A DNA stretch of 24,574 bases from a virus: positions 1 through 24,574 of IMG/VR virus record IMGVR_UViG_3300035162_004632; one strand, written 5' to 3'. A model generated the notes under the pieces. It was not told where the DNA came from. It saw nothing but the letters and a program-made list of their open reading frames with translations, and ran no database searches. The position numbers and the translations under genes were made by a program. Positions 1 through 4,975 of this stretch are shown in pieces. Each line of letters opens with the position of its first letter. The first letter of the stretch is position 1.

Positions 1-1
1 A

Positions 2-169
2 GTCGGCTTAGACCCTGATGGCGGAGAATACTACGCTTTCGAGGGTGGCAAACGTGCGGTCACAACAGAGCACTCTGTCAATATGCGTGACAAAGCGGCC
101 AACGACAACGCGCCGTCAACTGTTGGCTGGCAAGGCGACCGCATAGAGATCAAGGACTTGAACGCATGA
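2..169 (+). CDS. 3' end of an unknown phage protein (5' cut by window edge)
   Basis: An open frame runs from the left edge (first full codon at base 2) to a TGA at 167-169. It encodes 55 residues ending in DRIEIKDLNA. The protein end is polar and contains the segment KAANDNAPS; an 'AANDN' stretch is common in alphaproteobacterial proteins. The stop overlaps the start of the GcrA-like gene as ATGA (166-169), so the two genes are probably translated together. I recognise no domain. The codon pattern looks like real coding sequence, and the ATGA junction matches the compact style of the rest of the window. Confidence 0.6.
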   Translation, partial: VGLDPDGGEYYAFEGGKRAVTTEHSVNMRDKAANDNAPSTVGWQGDRIEIKDLNA

Positions 170-489
170 GCTGGAATAAAGAACGTGTCGAACAGCTCAC
201 ACAGCTTTGGATCGAGGGTTTAAGCGGGTCTGAAATTGGCAGGCGTTTAGATATTTCTAAAAGCGCCGTCATTGCCAAAGCTCGCCGCTTAGGTCTCCCC
301 TCACGCGAAAGGTGCATTACTAACCCTGTACCTTACACCGACAAACAGAAAGCGGACATCACTGAAATGGCGCACGCAGGTCTTAATTACAGAGTGATAG
401 CACGATCGTTGAATCGAACCCCGGCATCGGTCAATTCGAAAATGTCCTCTATGGGGCTGAAGACAACAGGAGCGCTATCATGGAACTAA
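166..489 (+). CDS. GcrA-like transcription regulator with a second HTH-like segment
   Basis: This 107-aa protein has an N-terminal half (about residues 1-47) that closely fits the GcrA DNA-binding domain: W at 3, a hydrophobic helix with LW, EGLSGSEIGRRL, then a recognition helix with SAVIAKARRLGL. GcrA of alphaproteobacteria works with sigma-70 RNA polymerase at promoters methylated at GANTC sites. From about residue 55 a second helical unit follows (YTDKQKADITEMAHAGLNY, then VIARSLNRTPASVNSKM), which resembles another homeodomain-like HTH. Host GcrA proteins are longer and carry a C-terminal sigma-binding part that I do not see here. An AAGGA lies 9 bases before the ATG. The gene overlaps its left neighbour by ATGA, and the next tiny ORF starts inside its 3' end. 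The family call is confident; the regulatory role in the phage is inferred. Confidence 0.82.
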   Translation: MSWNKERVEQLTQLWIEGLSGSEIGRRLDISKSAVIAKARRLGLPSRERCITNPVPYTDKQKADITEMAHAGLNYRVIARSLNRTPASVNSKMSSMGLKTTGALSWN

Positions 490-548
490 CGAAAGCCGAC
501 CTCAAAGAGCAACTGAAGGCCACGAAGCTAGAGGAGAAGGAAGAGTGA
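480..548 (+). CDS. 22-aa charged mini-protein (hypothetical)
   Basis: ATG at 480 to TGA at 546-548 encodes MELTKADLKEQLKATKLEEKEE, a short, highly charged peptide predicted to be one amphipathic helix. It starts 10 bases before the end of the GcrA-like gene and its stop overlaps the GTG start of the next ORF (GTGA at 545-548), so it sits in a chain of translationally coupled genes. No ribosome binding site is evident beyond the coupling. Function unknown. It could be a leader or coupling ORF and not a functional protein. Confidence 0.4.
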   Translation: MELTKADLKEQLKATKLEEKEE

Positions 549-646
549 TTAATGCAATCTTTCTTTCAGCGCTTTTCTTTGTCACTACGATACTGATAGC
601 CATATCTGGCATGATATTCAACACCCACTACAAGCACAATAATTAA
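545..646 (+). CDS. 33-aa single-pass membrane mini-protein
   Basis: GTG at 545 to TAA at 644-646 encodes 33 residues dominated by one hydrophobic stretch (about residues 4-24, IFLSALFFVTTILIAISGMI) followed by a polar, basic tail (HYKHNN). This is the shape of a small inner-membrane protein. GAGGAGAAGGAAGA at 530-543 gives a strong purine-rich ribosome binding site just upstream, and the start overlaps the previous stop as GTGA. It lies between the regulator and the excisionase/integrase pair. The role is unknown; small membrane proteins next to early phage genes sometimes act in exclusion, but nothing here shows that. Confidence 0.5.
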   Translation: MINAIFLSALFFVTTILIAISGMIFNTHYKHNN

Positions 647-649
647 CCC

Positions 650-892
650 ATGACCACACGCCCAGCCATCCAGCCACGAGGAATGAGAGTCGAGCAAGCC
701 GCGTTTTACGTTGGCATGGGTCGGACAAAGTTTCTAGAACTGGTAGAAAACAAGACTTTTCCACAGCCTTTACACATTGACGGGCTTAGGATCTGGGATG
801 TACGCTTGCTCGATGCCACGCTTGACGACCTCTCACAACCCAGCCCGACCCCGAAAAAGACGGTCTCTTACGGAGGCCTCAAGAGTGTTTAA
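650..892 (+). CDS. AlpA-like HTH protein, probable excisionase
   Basis: This 80-aa protein has the layout of the AlpA/Xis-type winged-helix family. RVEQAAFYVGMGRTKFLELV (residues 13-32) is the HTH that usually reads 'eaA.ylGvsr.tfyrlv', followed by the wing region with FPQPLHIDGLRIWDVRLLD, where the conserved W precedes the last helix. Such proteins bind and bend attachment-site DNA and help the integrase excise the prophage, and some also regulate transcription. The gene lies directly before the integrase and overlaps its start by 8 bases, the usual xis-int arrangement. There is no clear ribosome binding site before ATG 650. A second in-frame ATG at residue 12 is possible but follows GAGGA with no spacer. 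The excisionase role is inferred from context. Confidence 0.7.
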   Translation: MTTRPAIQPRGMRVEQAAFYVGMGRTKFLELVENKTFPQPLHIDGLRIWDVRLLDATLDDLSQPSPTPKKTVSYGGLKSV

Positions 893-1985
893 GGGTCAAT
901 ACCCGTTCCTACAGTCCGAAGAGTCGCGTCATGACGCCGTGTGCTATTACGTCAAGCACCCTGATTGGAGACGAGACAGCGGGCGAATGATACAGATGCG
1001 CATTAAGGCCATGCTCGGCACCCCTGAATTCAAAGAACAGTACGACAGTTTGATTCTTTACGGCCCGACAGGAAAGCCTGAACGAAGGACAGACTTCAAA
1101 GACAGTTTCAAGTGGCTGTGCGGCGAATATCTCTCTTCTCTTGCCCGACTGAAGAAAACCACAAGAGCCGTTAGGACACGAGAGCTAGACCGATTGTGCC
1201 GGACTGAGATCTATCTAGAGAACGGTGATGCCACTAAGGTTGGTGACTTCCCTTACTCTGCCATCAACAGGACTATGGTTGTCGACCTTAGGGATGACGC
1301 GGCGCATAAAGTGGACAAAGACGGTGAAGACATATTCACGCCCTCAGCAGCACAGACGCGGCTCAAATTCATCAAGTACGTTCTCAATTTTGCTGTAGAG
1401 AAGGGCTACTTGAAACATTCATCGGCACAATCGGTCAAAAAGATCTCGTTCAAGTCTACTGGCTACCACACTTGGACCCTTGAGGAGATCGAACAGTTCG
1501 AGGAGTGCCACCGGGTTGGCACGAAGGCACGGCTCGCAATGGCGCTGTTGCGTTACACCCTTCAGCGCAGATCTGACATTGTGCGGCTTGGACTGCAAAC
1601 CAAGAAATCAAATAGTCTAGTTTTCAAGCAGGAGAAGACCGGCCAGCAGATGAGCTTTCCTATTCTTCCTGAGTTGACACGGATCATAGAAGCATCGCCA
1701 GTAGGAGCCATGGTGTGGCTTGAGGCTGAAAACCCAAGGAAACCCTACACCCCTGAGAACTTCGGACGACAGTTTCGAATCTGGTGTGATGAAGCGGGCC
1801 TGCCTCATTGTTCGGCTCATGGCGTGAGAAAGGGCGGCTGTGTAATTCTCGCTGAGCAAGGAATGAGTGCTCACGAAATCATGTCGATCACTGGCCACAA
1901 AACATTGCAGGAAGTGCAGCGTTACACCGAGGACGCAAGACGCGAAGTGCTGGCGGCATCCGCGATTAGAGGGCTCGCAGTATGA
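885..1985 (+). CDS. int: Tyrosine recombinase / phage integrase
   Basis: This 366-aa tyrosine-family site-specific recombinase would integrate the phage genome at attB and, with the excisionase, remove it. The catalytic residues are visible: arginine in the LQRRSDIV box (R228 or R229), H312 and R315 in HGVRKGG, H338 in the TGHK box, and the nucleophile Y347 in QRYTEDAR. The N-terminal 200 residues hold the arm- and core-binding parts (LARLKKTTRAVRTREL and following). I chose the GTG at 885 because GGAGG at 872-876 lies 8 bases upstream and the homologous-looking sequence begins there; the frame is open back to 777 but that part overlaps the excisionase gene. The stop overlaps the next ORF as ATGA. 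The putative attP lies immediately downstream, the common int-attP arrangement. Confidence 0.93.
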   Translation: MFKGQYPFLQSEESRHDAVCYYVKHPDWRRDSGRMIQMRIKAMLGTPEFKEQYDSLILYGPTGKPERRTDFKDSFKWLCGEYLSSLARLKKTTRAVRTRELDRLCRTEIYLENGDATKVGDFPYSAINRTMVVDLRDDAAHKVDKDGEDIFTPSAAQTRLKFIKYVLNFAVEKGYLKHSSAQSVKKISFKSTGYHTWTLEEIEQFEECHRVGTKARLAMALLRYTLQRRSDIVRLGLQTKKSNSLVFKQEKTGQQMSFPILPELTRIIEASPVGAMVWLEAENPRKPYTPENFGRQFRIWCDEAGLPHCSAHGVRKGGCVILAEQGMSAHEIMSITGHKTLQEVQRYTEDARREVLAASAIRGLAV

Positions 1986-2209
1986 CTGAATGTCCGTACC
2001 TTCTGTCCTTACCTAGAAAAGGTACGGACATTGAAGGTTATTTACTTAATGATATCAAACACTTAGCGGATGATATGGCGACCCCTACGGGCCTACAGAT
2101 ATCCAAACAAATCAACCAACTAGCATTCAAGGTACGGACATTAACACCCGCTATGTTCCGTATTTGTGCGCGGCTATGTCCGTACCTTTTTACCAACCAA
2201 GGAGAATAG
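1982..2209 (+). CDS. 75-aa hypothetical ORF lying across the putative attP
   Basis: ATG 1982 overlaps the integrase stop as ATGA, and GAGGG sits 8 bases upstream, so translation is plausible. The 75 residues show no domain that I recognise. The middle part (about residues 35-65, with ISKQINQLAFKVRTLTPAMF) could be helical. The ORF contains all four arm repeats and the tRNA-like core described separately. The repeats are read in different frames (for example CPYLLS and KVRTLT), so DNA-level constraint could have shaped the sequence. If it is a true gene, integration at the core would cut it at about codon 32-37. It may equally be a chance reading of attP DNA. Confidence 0.4.
   Translation: MTECPYLLSLPRKGTDIEGYLLNDIKHLADDMATPTGLQISKQINQLAFKVRTLTPAMFRICARLCPYLFTNQGE
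1989..2032. repeat. Left arm: 14-bp perfect inverted repeat plus one degenerate copy
   Basis: AATGTCCGTACCTT at 1989-2002 is mirrored exactly by AAGGTACGGACATT at 2019-2032, with 16 bases between. A one-mismatch direct copy, TGTCCTTACCT, lies inside at 2004-2014, 13 bases after the first. The repeat unit recurs twice at 2129-2188. The spacing of the outer pair gives a possible hairpin in RNA just after the integrase stop, but there is no following T-run, so I read these as protein-binding sites. Confidence 0.85.
2076..2091 (-). other. Putative attP core matching a tRNA 3' end (probably tRNA-Glu)
   Basis: Read on the minus strand the 16 bases are CCCGTAGGGGTCGCCA. They parse exactly as a tRNA 3' end: five bases of the T-stem 3' strand (CCCGT), seven of the acceptor 3' strand (AGGGGTC), a G discriminator and CCA. 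The sequence before it (CTGTAGG) does not continue into a T-loop, so this is not a tRNA gene but a fragment of the kind phages carry to restore the tRNA after integration. A G discriminator and this acceptor sequence resemble my recollection of alphaproteobacterial tRNA-Glu, which starts GACCCCT; that identification is from memory and needs a search. Confidence 0.6.
2129..2188. repeat. Right arm: second inverted pair of the same 13-mer
   Basis: AAGGTACGGACATT at 2129-2142 and ATGTCCGTACCTT at 2176-2188 repeat the left-arm unit in inverted orientation with a wider gap of 34 bases. ATGTTCCGTATTT at 2153-2165 between them is a partial copy. The orientation of the right-hand pair (minus then plus) is opposite to the left-hand pair (plus then minus). 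Confidence 0.85.
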
Positions 2210-2212
2210 AAG

Positions 2213-2341
2213 ATGGGCCGAAGTAAAATTAATCGAGATGTCATGGGGTACTGCCGGAAATCCGACCCTTTGTTTAAAGACACTGGCAAGTCAAAAGGCG
2301 GAAAGACCCGACACAAGAAGAGAAAGGCCTTTAGACCATGA
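2213..2341 (+). CDS. 42-aa lysine/arginine-rich small protein
   Basis: ATG 2213 is preceded by AAGGAG (2199-2204) with 8 bases of spacing, an ideal ribosome binding site. The stop overlaps the next start as ATGA at 2338-2341. The product is very basic, with a C-terminal run of GKTRHKKRKAF, and contains one cysteine. It looks like a nucleic-acid-binding or ribosome-associated mini-protein, but I recognise no family. Signals at both ends make translation likely. Confidence 0.6.
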   Translation: MGRSKINRDVMGYCRKSDPLFKDTGKSKGGKTRHKKRKAFRP

Positions 2342-2652
2342 GTGAGTTACTAGTTTACAGACCCAGAGTCTCAGACGTTATCGCGATTGAATACACTTAT
2401 CCCGCGTCAGAAACGATTAAAAAGCTACTCGGCCCTGACTACATAGGGGAACAGAAAGCCCGCTGCATGACTTCCAAGGGGGTGCTCACTGCGAGGAATA
2501 AAAAAGGCCGCTTGACTCTACTTGAGGGGAATATGCTTATACAGGACGGTAACGGAGAATTCTCGTCGTCGCCAAAACTGCGATTTACCCAAATGTACGA
2601 GGCAACGGGTTTAGCCTCCACTGAATTTAATGATGACCTGTCCAATGACTAG
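2338..2652 (+). CDS. 104-aa hypothetical protein
   Basis: This soluble-looking 104-aa protein is mixed alpha/beta by composition, with no signal peptide or membrane segment and no motif I can name. It begins at an ATGA junction with the 42-aa gene and its stop is overlapped by the next ORF (ATGACTAG at 2645-2652), so it is part of the short rightward operon after the integrase. AAAGG lies about 10 bases upstream of the start. The final 15 residues are acidic (TEFNDDLSND). Operon position suggests an accessory early or middle phage protein. Confidence 0.6.
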   Translation: MSELLVYRPRVSDVIAIEYTYPASETIKKLLGPDYIGEQKARCMTSKGVLTARNKKGRLTLLEGNMLIQDGNGEFSSSPKLRFTQMYEATGLASTEFNDDLSND

Positions 2653-2896
2653 CCACACTTTCGAGCTTGGGCAATGGTGGGTAAGAGCATGGAGGCTAAA
2701 GAGACCCCTTGAGCTTAAGGGGCTTGCTCTCTGTGGCCGAAGTACACAATGGGTTACGCGAGGAAAGATAACAGTTTGCAAAATTTGCAAATTGATGGGT
2801 CGAAGAAGCTTGTATCGTTCTATAGCTTGGACGCTGCTCTTTCTGTGTCCGAAGTGCAGGCCCGCACCTGTTTACGCAAAACCATATGGTCCTTAG
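2645..2896 (+). CDS. Small cysteine-containing ORF overlapping the spanin gene
   Basis: From ATG 2645, which overlaps the preceding stop, the frame encodes 83 residues. CGRSTQWVTRGKITVCKIC at about residues 30-48 and a later CPKC give four cysteines near the middle and end, as in small phage zinc-ribbon proteins. The last 77 bases overlap the 3' end of the Rz1-like gene on the other strand, and the C-terminal portion (PAPVYAKPYGP) may be a shadow of that gene. No terminator separates the converging genes. It is either a genuine zinc-binding mini-protein or a chance extension of the operon. Confidence 0.35.
   Translation: MTSHTFELGQWWVRAWRLKRPLELKGLALCGRSTQWVTRGKITVCKICKLMGRRSLYRSIAWTLLFLCPKCRPAPVYAKPYGP
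2705..2722 (-). terminator. Stem-loop in the convergent zone, possible terminator of the lysis operon
   Basis: CCCCTT at 2705-2710 pairs with AAGGGG at 2717-2722 around a six-base loop. Read leftward it is followed by TCTCTTTAG, a weak T-rich stretch. It lies about 100 bases beyond the Rz1 stop, where leftward transcription from the lysis genes should end. The T-tract is poor, so termination efficiency is doubtful. Confidence 0.35.
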
Positions 2897-3101
2897 CGAA
2901 TTCAGCCGGCGGCGAACCCTCGGGCTGAACCTCTAGCCAGTCAGCAAGCTCCATGACAAACGTCTCTGAATACTCCCTAAGAGGCGGGCAACCGTCCACA
3001 TAGACAAGCCGGTTATAGTCCTTTCCGCAACTCGTCAGCAGCATCAAGGTTAGAGGTAGGGCGCTTATTTGCAGCGTCCATTTGTTTCTGGCGAATGTCA
3101 T
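2820..3101 (-). CDS. Rz1-like outer-membrane spanin lipoprotein
   Basis: This 93-aa protein has a short basic N-terminus, a hydrophobic segment and a lipobox (LLTSC, cysteine 25), so it should be processed by signal peptidase II and anchored to the outer membrane. It begins inside the 3' part of the i-spanin gene in another frame (89 bases of overlap) and extends well past it, an arrangement typical of Rz/Rz1 pairs. In the spanin model it joins the inner-membrane partner across the periplasm and disrupts the outer membrane at the last step of lysis. Unlike many Rz1 proteins it is not strongly proline-rich, and it ends in a charged helical tail. Position after the lysin supports the call. Confidence 0.72.
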   Translation of the reverse strand: MTFARNKWTLQISALPLTLMLLTSCGKDYNRLVYVDGCPPLREYSETFVMELADWLEVQPEGSPPAEFAKDHMVLRKQVRACTSDTERAASKL

Positions 3102-3288
3102 CTTCTTTGCCTCTTACGTGTTGGTTCTCTTCTAGGATCTGGGCTTTGTTGTTGGCGTTGGCTTCTGCTTCGCCTTCCTTCCGCTTCACGTGGCCATAGC
3201 CCCACAGAGCCAAAAACCCACCAAGGACCGCTAAGCACGTCTGAAACAGTGAGTTGTTTAGGATCAAGTCTATAGCGATAGCTATCAT
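3013..3288 (-). CDS. Rz-like inner-membrane spanin
   Basis: ATG at 3288 overlaps the lysin stop as ATGA; the frame is open further upstream but that part lies inside the lysin gene. The 91-aa product has one N-terminal membrane segment (about residues 14-32, QTCLAVLGGFLALWGYG), then a charged, alanine-, glutamate- and glutamine-rich helical region (about 35-75) likely to form a coiled coil in the periplasm. This is the i-spanin topology. It pairs with the overlapping lipoprotein gene to fuse inner and outer membranes during lysis. Sequence similarity to named Rz families cannot be judged here; the call rests on topology and gene order. Confidence 0.72.
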   Translation of the reverse strand: MIAIAIDLILNNSLFQTCLAVLGGFLALWGYGHVKRKEGEAEANANNKAQILEENQHVRGKEDDIRQKQMDAANKRPTSNLDAADELRKGL

Positions 3289-4088
3289 GGGTTTCGCCCC
3301 GTCGCCTTGTCGTTCCTTCGTGCGTACATAGCAACCAGGCCAACAACCACAACACCAACACAGACGCCAAGAATCACCCAACGCCACGGGCTTTGAGAAT
3401 TCGTCACAGCGTCTTCTATGGCTCCGTCAGGAACCCTGGCTTTAACTTCCTCAAAAACCTTGATGCCATTGTCTATGGTCAAGATTGCTCCGCCAGCCGT
3501 AGCGCCGCCGCCAGCCCACATTGTCTTGGATTTAAGCAACGGTTTAGCTTTCGGCTTAACAAATGCGTCCTCCTCCTTAAGAACACGCGCCGCCGCTTCT
3601 CTGACTTGATGAGCCGTTAGATGTGCGCCTGTCCCGCTTTCATGGGCAAACATTGCGCTAGCAAGCATAACCAAGTCATCAACGCTGTTTTTTTGGATCG
3701 GGTCATCGAAGCCAAGACCAGAATTGGCCGTCCAAGCTTTCTTGTAGGAATTAATGAGCGATTGGCTGCCGCCAGAGTATCGCTTAGCGACGTCCCTGAG
3801 CGTGAATTGATCACTGAGGCTGTAGACGTTAATCAGGAGGTTAAAGAACGCCACAACGCCGTCTTCTGCTGTTCTGTAAACGGATGTGACGTTGCCTTTA
3901 CCGTCATCTAGCGTCTTGCCTAGAAAGCCTTCCATTCCTCTCTGCCACTTAGCAAAGTTCAGCGCTCCAGGATTGTTTGCAGCGACCGATCGAGGCGCGG
4001 ACAAGGCCCTTTGACTCTTTGGCTTTCGTGCGTTTTCTAGGATTTGGTCATCTGCCCAGCCTCTAGTATAGTTTTTGTATTTAGACAT
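3285..4088 (-). CDS. Lysin (peptidoglycan-degrading protein) with C-terminal membrane anchor
   Basis: This 267-aa protein has an N-terminal enzymatic-type region (about residues 35-150) with the NNPGALNFAKWQ motif and later MFAHESGT, seen in phage muramidase or transglycosylase-like lysins of the 'NNPGN' kind. A linker with KPKAKPLLKSK follows, then an alanine/glycine-rich stretch and a strong transmembrane segment near the C-terminus (WRWVILGVCVGVVVVGLVAM) before a basic end. C-terminal membrane parts of this kind occur in alphaproteobacterial phage lysins. The start at 4088 is the only ATG before the NNPG motif. It follows directly on a hairpin and T-run, with AGGAGG 22 bases away (see findings). 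It lies before the spanins and after small membrane genes. The catalytic class is not certain. Confidence 0.7.
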   Translation of the reverse strand: MSKYKNYTRGWADDQILENARKPKSQRALSAPRSVAANNPGALNFAKWQRGMEGFLGKTLDDGKGNVTSVYRTAEDGVVAFFNLLINVYSLSDQFTLRDVAKRYSGGSQSLINSYKKAWTANSGLGFDDPIQKNSVDDLVMLASAMFAHESGTGAHLTAHQVREAAARVLKEEDAFVKPKAKPLLKSKTMWAGGGATAGGAILTIDNGIKVFEEVKARVPDGAIEDAVTNSQSPWRWVILGVCVGVVVVGLVAMYARRNDKATGRNP

Positions 4089-4112
4089 AAAAAAACCCGC
4101 TCTTGTCGGGCC
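4089..4112 (-). terminator. Hairpin plus seven T immediately before the lysin start
   Basis: On the minus strand the 29 bases between the upstream stop (4118-4120) and the lysin ATG contain AGGAGG, then CCCG-ACAAGAG-CGGG followed by TTTTTTT. The GC stem is four pairs, or six with two G-U pairs (GGCCCG/CGGGTT). The T-run ends exactly at the ATG. It has the form of a weak intrinsic terminator or attenuator. It could limit lysin expression, or fold and bring AGGAGG closer to the start. Confidence 0.5.
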
Positions 4113-4117
4113 TCCTG

Positions 4118-4564
4118 TTATGGGTAAATTTGGGTGATTGTCGTCCATATCGGGTGGCAACGATGGAGAACCCGTGCTTTCGTGCCCTTCATGGTCGTTA
4201 GAGGAGCAAACCCACTTGGGGCTGAAAGTTGCCACGGTCCTGTGAACTGAGGCCCGACGATCCTAGTTGCTGGTGAAAGACTGCTGCTTGCCTCAAACTT
4301 AAGGACAAGCCTCTCATCGCCCCTGTACCAGGCTATCCCGAGGAAATCACATTGCCGCTTTTTGTCAAACTTTACATAAAACTCTATGATTCCGTCTTCA
4401 ATGCGGACCGCTTCTTGTCGGATTTCTAACCTGGTCGTCACTGGGAACAGCATTGGCTCCAACCTAGCTAAAGCCGGTGACAGTGCAAAAACCGTCACAA
4501 TGGCAATAATAAAGGCAAGCGACATCGCAGCCAGCCAGTTTATTGTTCTGTTGAAAACTATCAT
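4118..4564 (-). CDS. Membrane-anchored hypothetical protein, 148 aa
   Basis: ATG 4564 overlaps the preceding stop as ATGA, so I prefer it to the longer frame that begins at 4651. The protein has one N-terminal membrane segment (about residues 9-33, with AAMSLAFIIAIVTVFALSPALA) and a soluble domain of about 110 residues, presumably periplasmic, with two cysteines and a pattern of alternating hydrophobic residues (IIEFYVKFDKKRQCDFLGIA) suggesting beta structure. I do not recognise the family. It is placed in the lysis region between a small membrane protein and the lysin and is probably co-transcribed with them. A role in lysis timing or superinfection control is possible but unshown. Confidence 0.65.
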   Translation of the reverse strand: MIVFNRTINWLAAMSLAFIIAIVTVFALSPALARLEPMLFPVTTRLEIRQEAVRIEDGIIEFYVKFDKKRQCDFLGIAWYRGDERLVLKFEASSSLSPATRIVGPQFTGPWQLSAPSGFAPLTTMKGTKARVLHRCHPIWTTITQIYP

Positions 4565-4749
4565 CCTTTGAAGGCTCCTATTAGGTTCCACATGGCAGCG
4601 CCCGCTGCTAATATGACGGGGAATTTTCCAAGCCAAAAAATGACTTTCCATGTTCGTTTAGCCCAGCCCCACCCAACGGCCACTTCGGCAACGTTGTCGT
4701 GCTGTTCGAGCGGCAATCGTACTATTGTTTCATCTGTTTTGTTTGACAC
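4561..4749 (-). CDS. Small membrane protein, holin candidate
   Basis: The GTG start at 4749 is supported by AAAGGG about 8 bases upstream. The 62-aa product has a polar acidic N-terminus (SNKTDETIVRLPLEQHDN), a tryptophan-rich transition and one hydrophobic segment (about residues 36-58, VIFWLGKFPVILAAGAAMW). Its size and position before the lysin fit a small class III or pinholin-like holin, but the three neighbouring membrane mini-proteins fit about equally well. The stop overlaps the next start as ATGA. Confidence 0.6.
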   Translation of the reverse strand: MSNKTDETIVRLPLEQHDNVAEVAVGWGWAKRTWKVIFWLGKFPVILAAGAAMWNLIGAFKG

Positions 4750-4804
4750 GTTGTCGCCCTTTCGTGTTGGACTCTGGATTGACGCGCCCGTCCGGTTTGT
4801 TGCT

Positions 4805-4975
4805 TTATGGTCTTGTGGTGCTGGCTGGGCTTGAAGCCCTCTCAGTCCAGTTCGGTCTCACGGTCGCTGTGTCCTGTGGCAGCTTCGCCAGGATGATCCC
4901 CACTACGGCAAACCAGCAGGCTGCGCCGATAAGCAGGAACTTATCGTCTTTGAGTTTTTCTTTTATCCAAACCAT
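4805..4975 (-). CDS. 56-aa single-pass membrane protein
   Basis: ATG 4975 to TAA 4805 encodes 56 residues. The N-terminus is charged (MVWIKEKLKDDK), a hydrophobic helix follows (about 13-32, FLLIGAACWFAVVGIILA), and the tail is polar with serine, threonine and proline. The start lies 13 bases inside the preceding gene, which indicates coupled translation. It is one of several consecutive membrane mini-proteins before the lysin and another holin or antiholin candidate. I cannot name a family. AAAGGA is present but about 11 bases from the start. Confidence 0.55.
   Translation of the reverse strand: MVWIKEKLKDDKFLLIGAACWFAVVGIILAKLPQDTATVRPNWTERASSPASTTRP

Larger units (their letters stand above)
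1989..2188. other. Putative phage attachment site (attP) with symmetric arm repeats
   Basis: The sequence directly downstream of the integrase holds four perfect copies of the 13-mer ATGTCCGTACCTT: two in inverted orientation on the left (1990-2002 plus strand, 2019-2031 minus strand) and two on the right (2129-2141 minus strand, 2176-2188 plus strand). Midway between them, at 2076-2091, lies a 16-mer with the structure of a tRNA 3' end. The midpoint of the whole array (2089) falls within this core. Known attP sites of tyrosine recombinases have this plan: arm-type integrase sites flanking a core shared with a tRNA gene. Because phage genes continue on both sides, the site looks unsplit, so the window would represent a circular or packaged phage genome and not an integrated prophage joined here to host DNA. 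Arms are seen directly; the function is inferred. Confidence 0.72.

Noticed and set aside
777-884. Longer integrase starting at 777
   Set aside because: This part lies entirely within the excisionase gene, and the GTG at 885 has GGAGG at the right spacing and begins the homologous-looking sequence.
2076-2091. Possible tRNA gene on the minus strand
   Set aside because: Only the last 16 bases match tRNA architecture. The preceding sequence lacks a T-loop and no anticodon or D-arm can be formed, so it is a fragment of the kind carried in attP, not a gene.
4089-4235. Longer lysin beginning at 4235
   Set aside because: The extension overlaps the 148-aa gene and reads through the hairpin and T-run (ending TRAGFF). 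It has no lysin-like features, and the ATG at 4088 is the sensible start.
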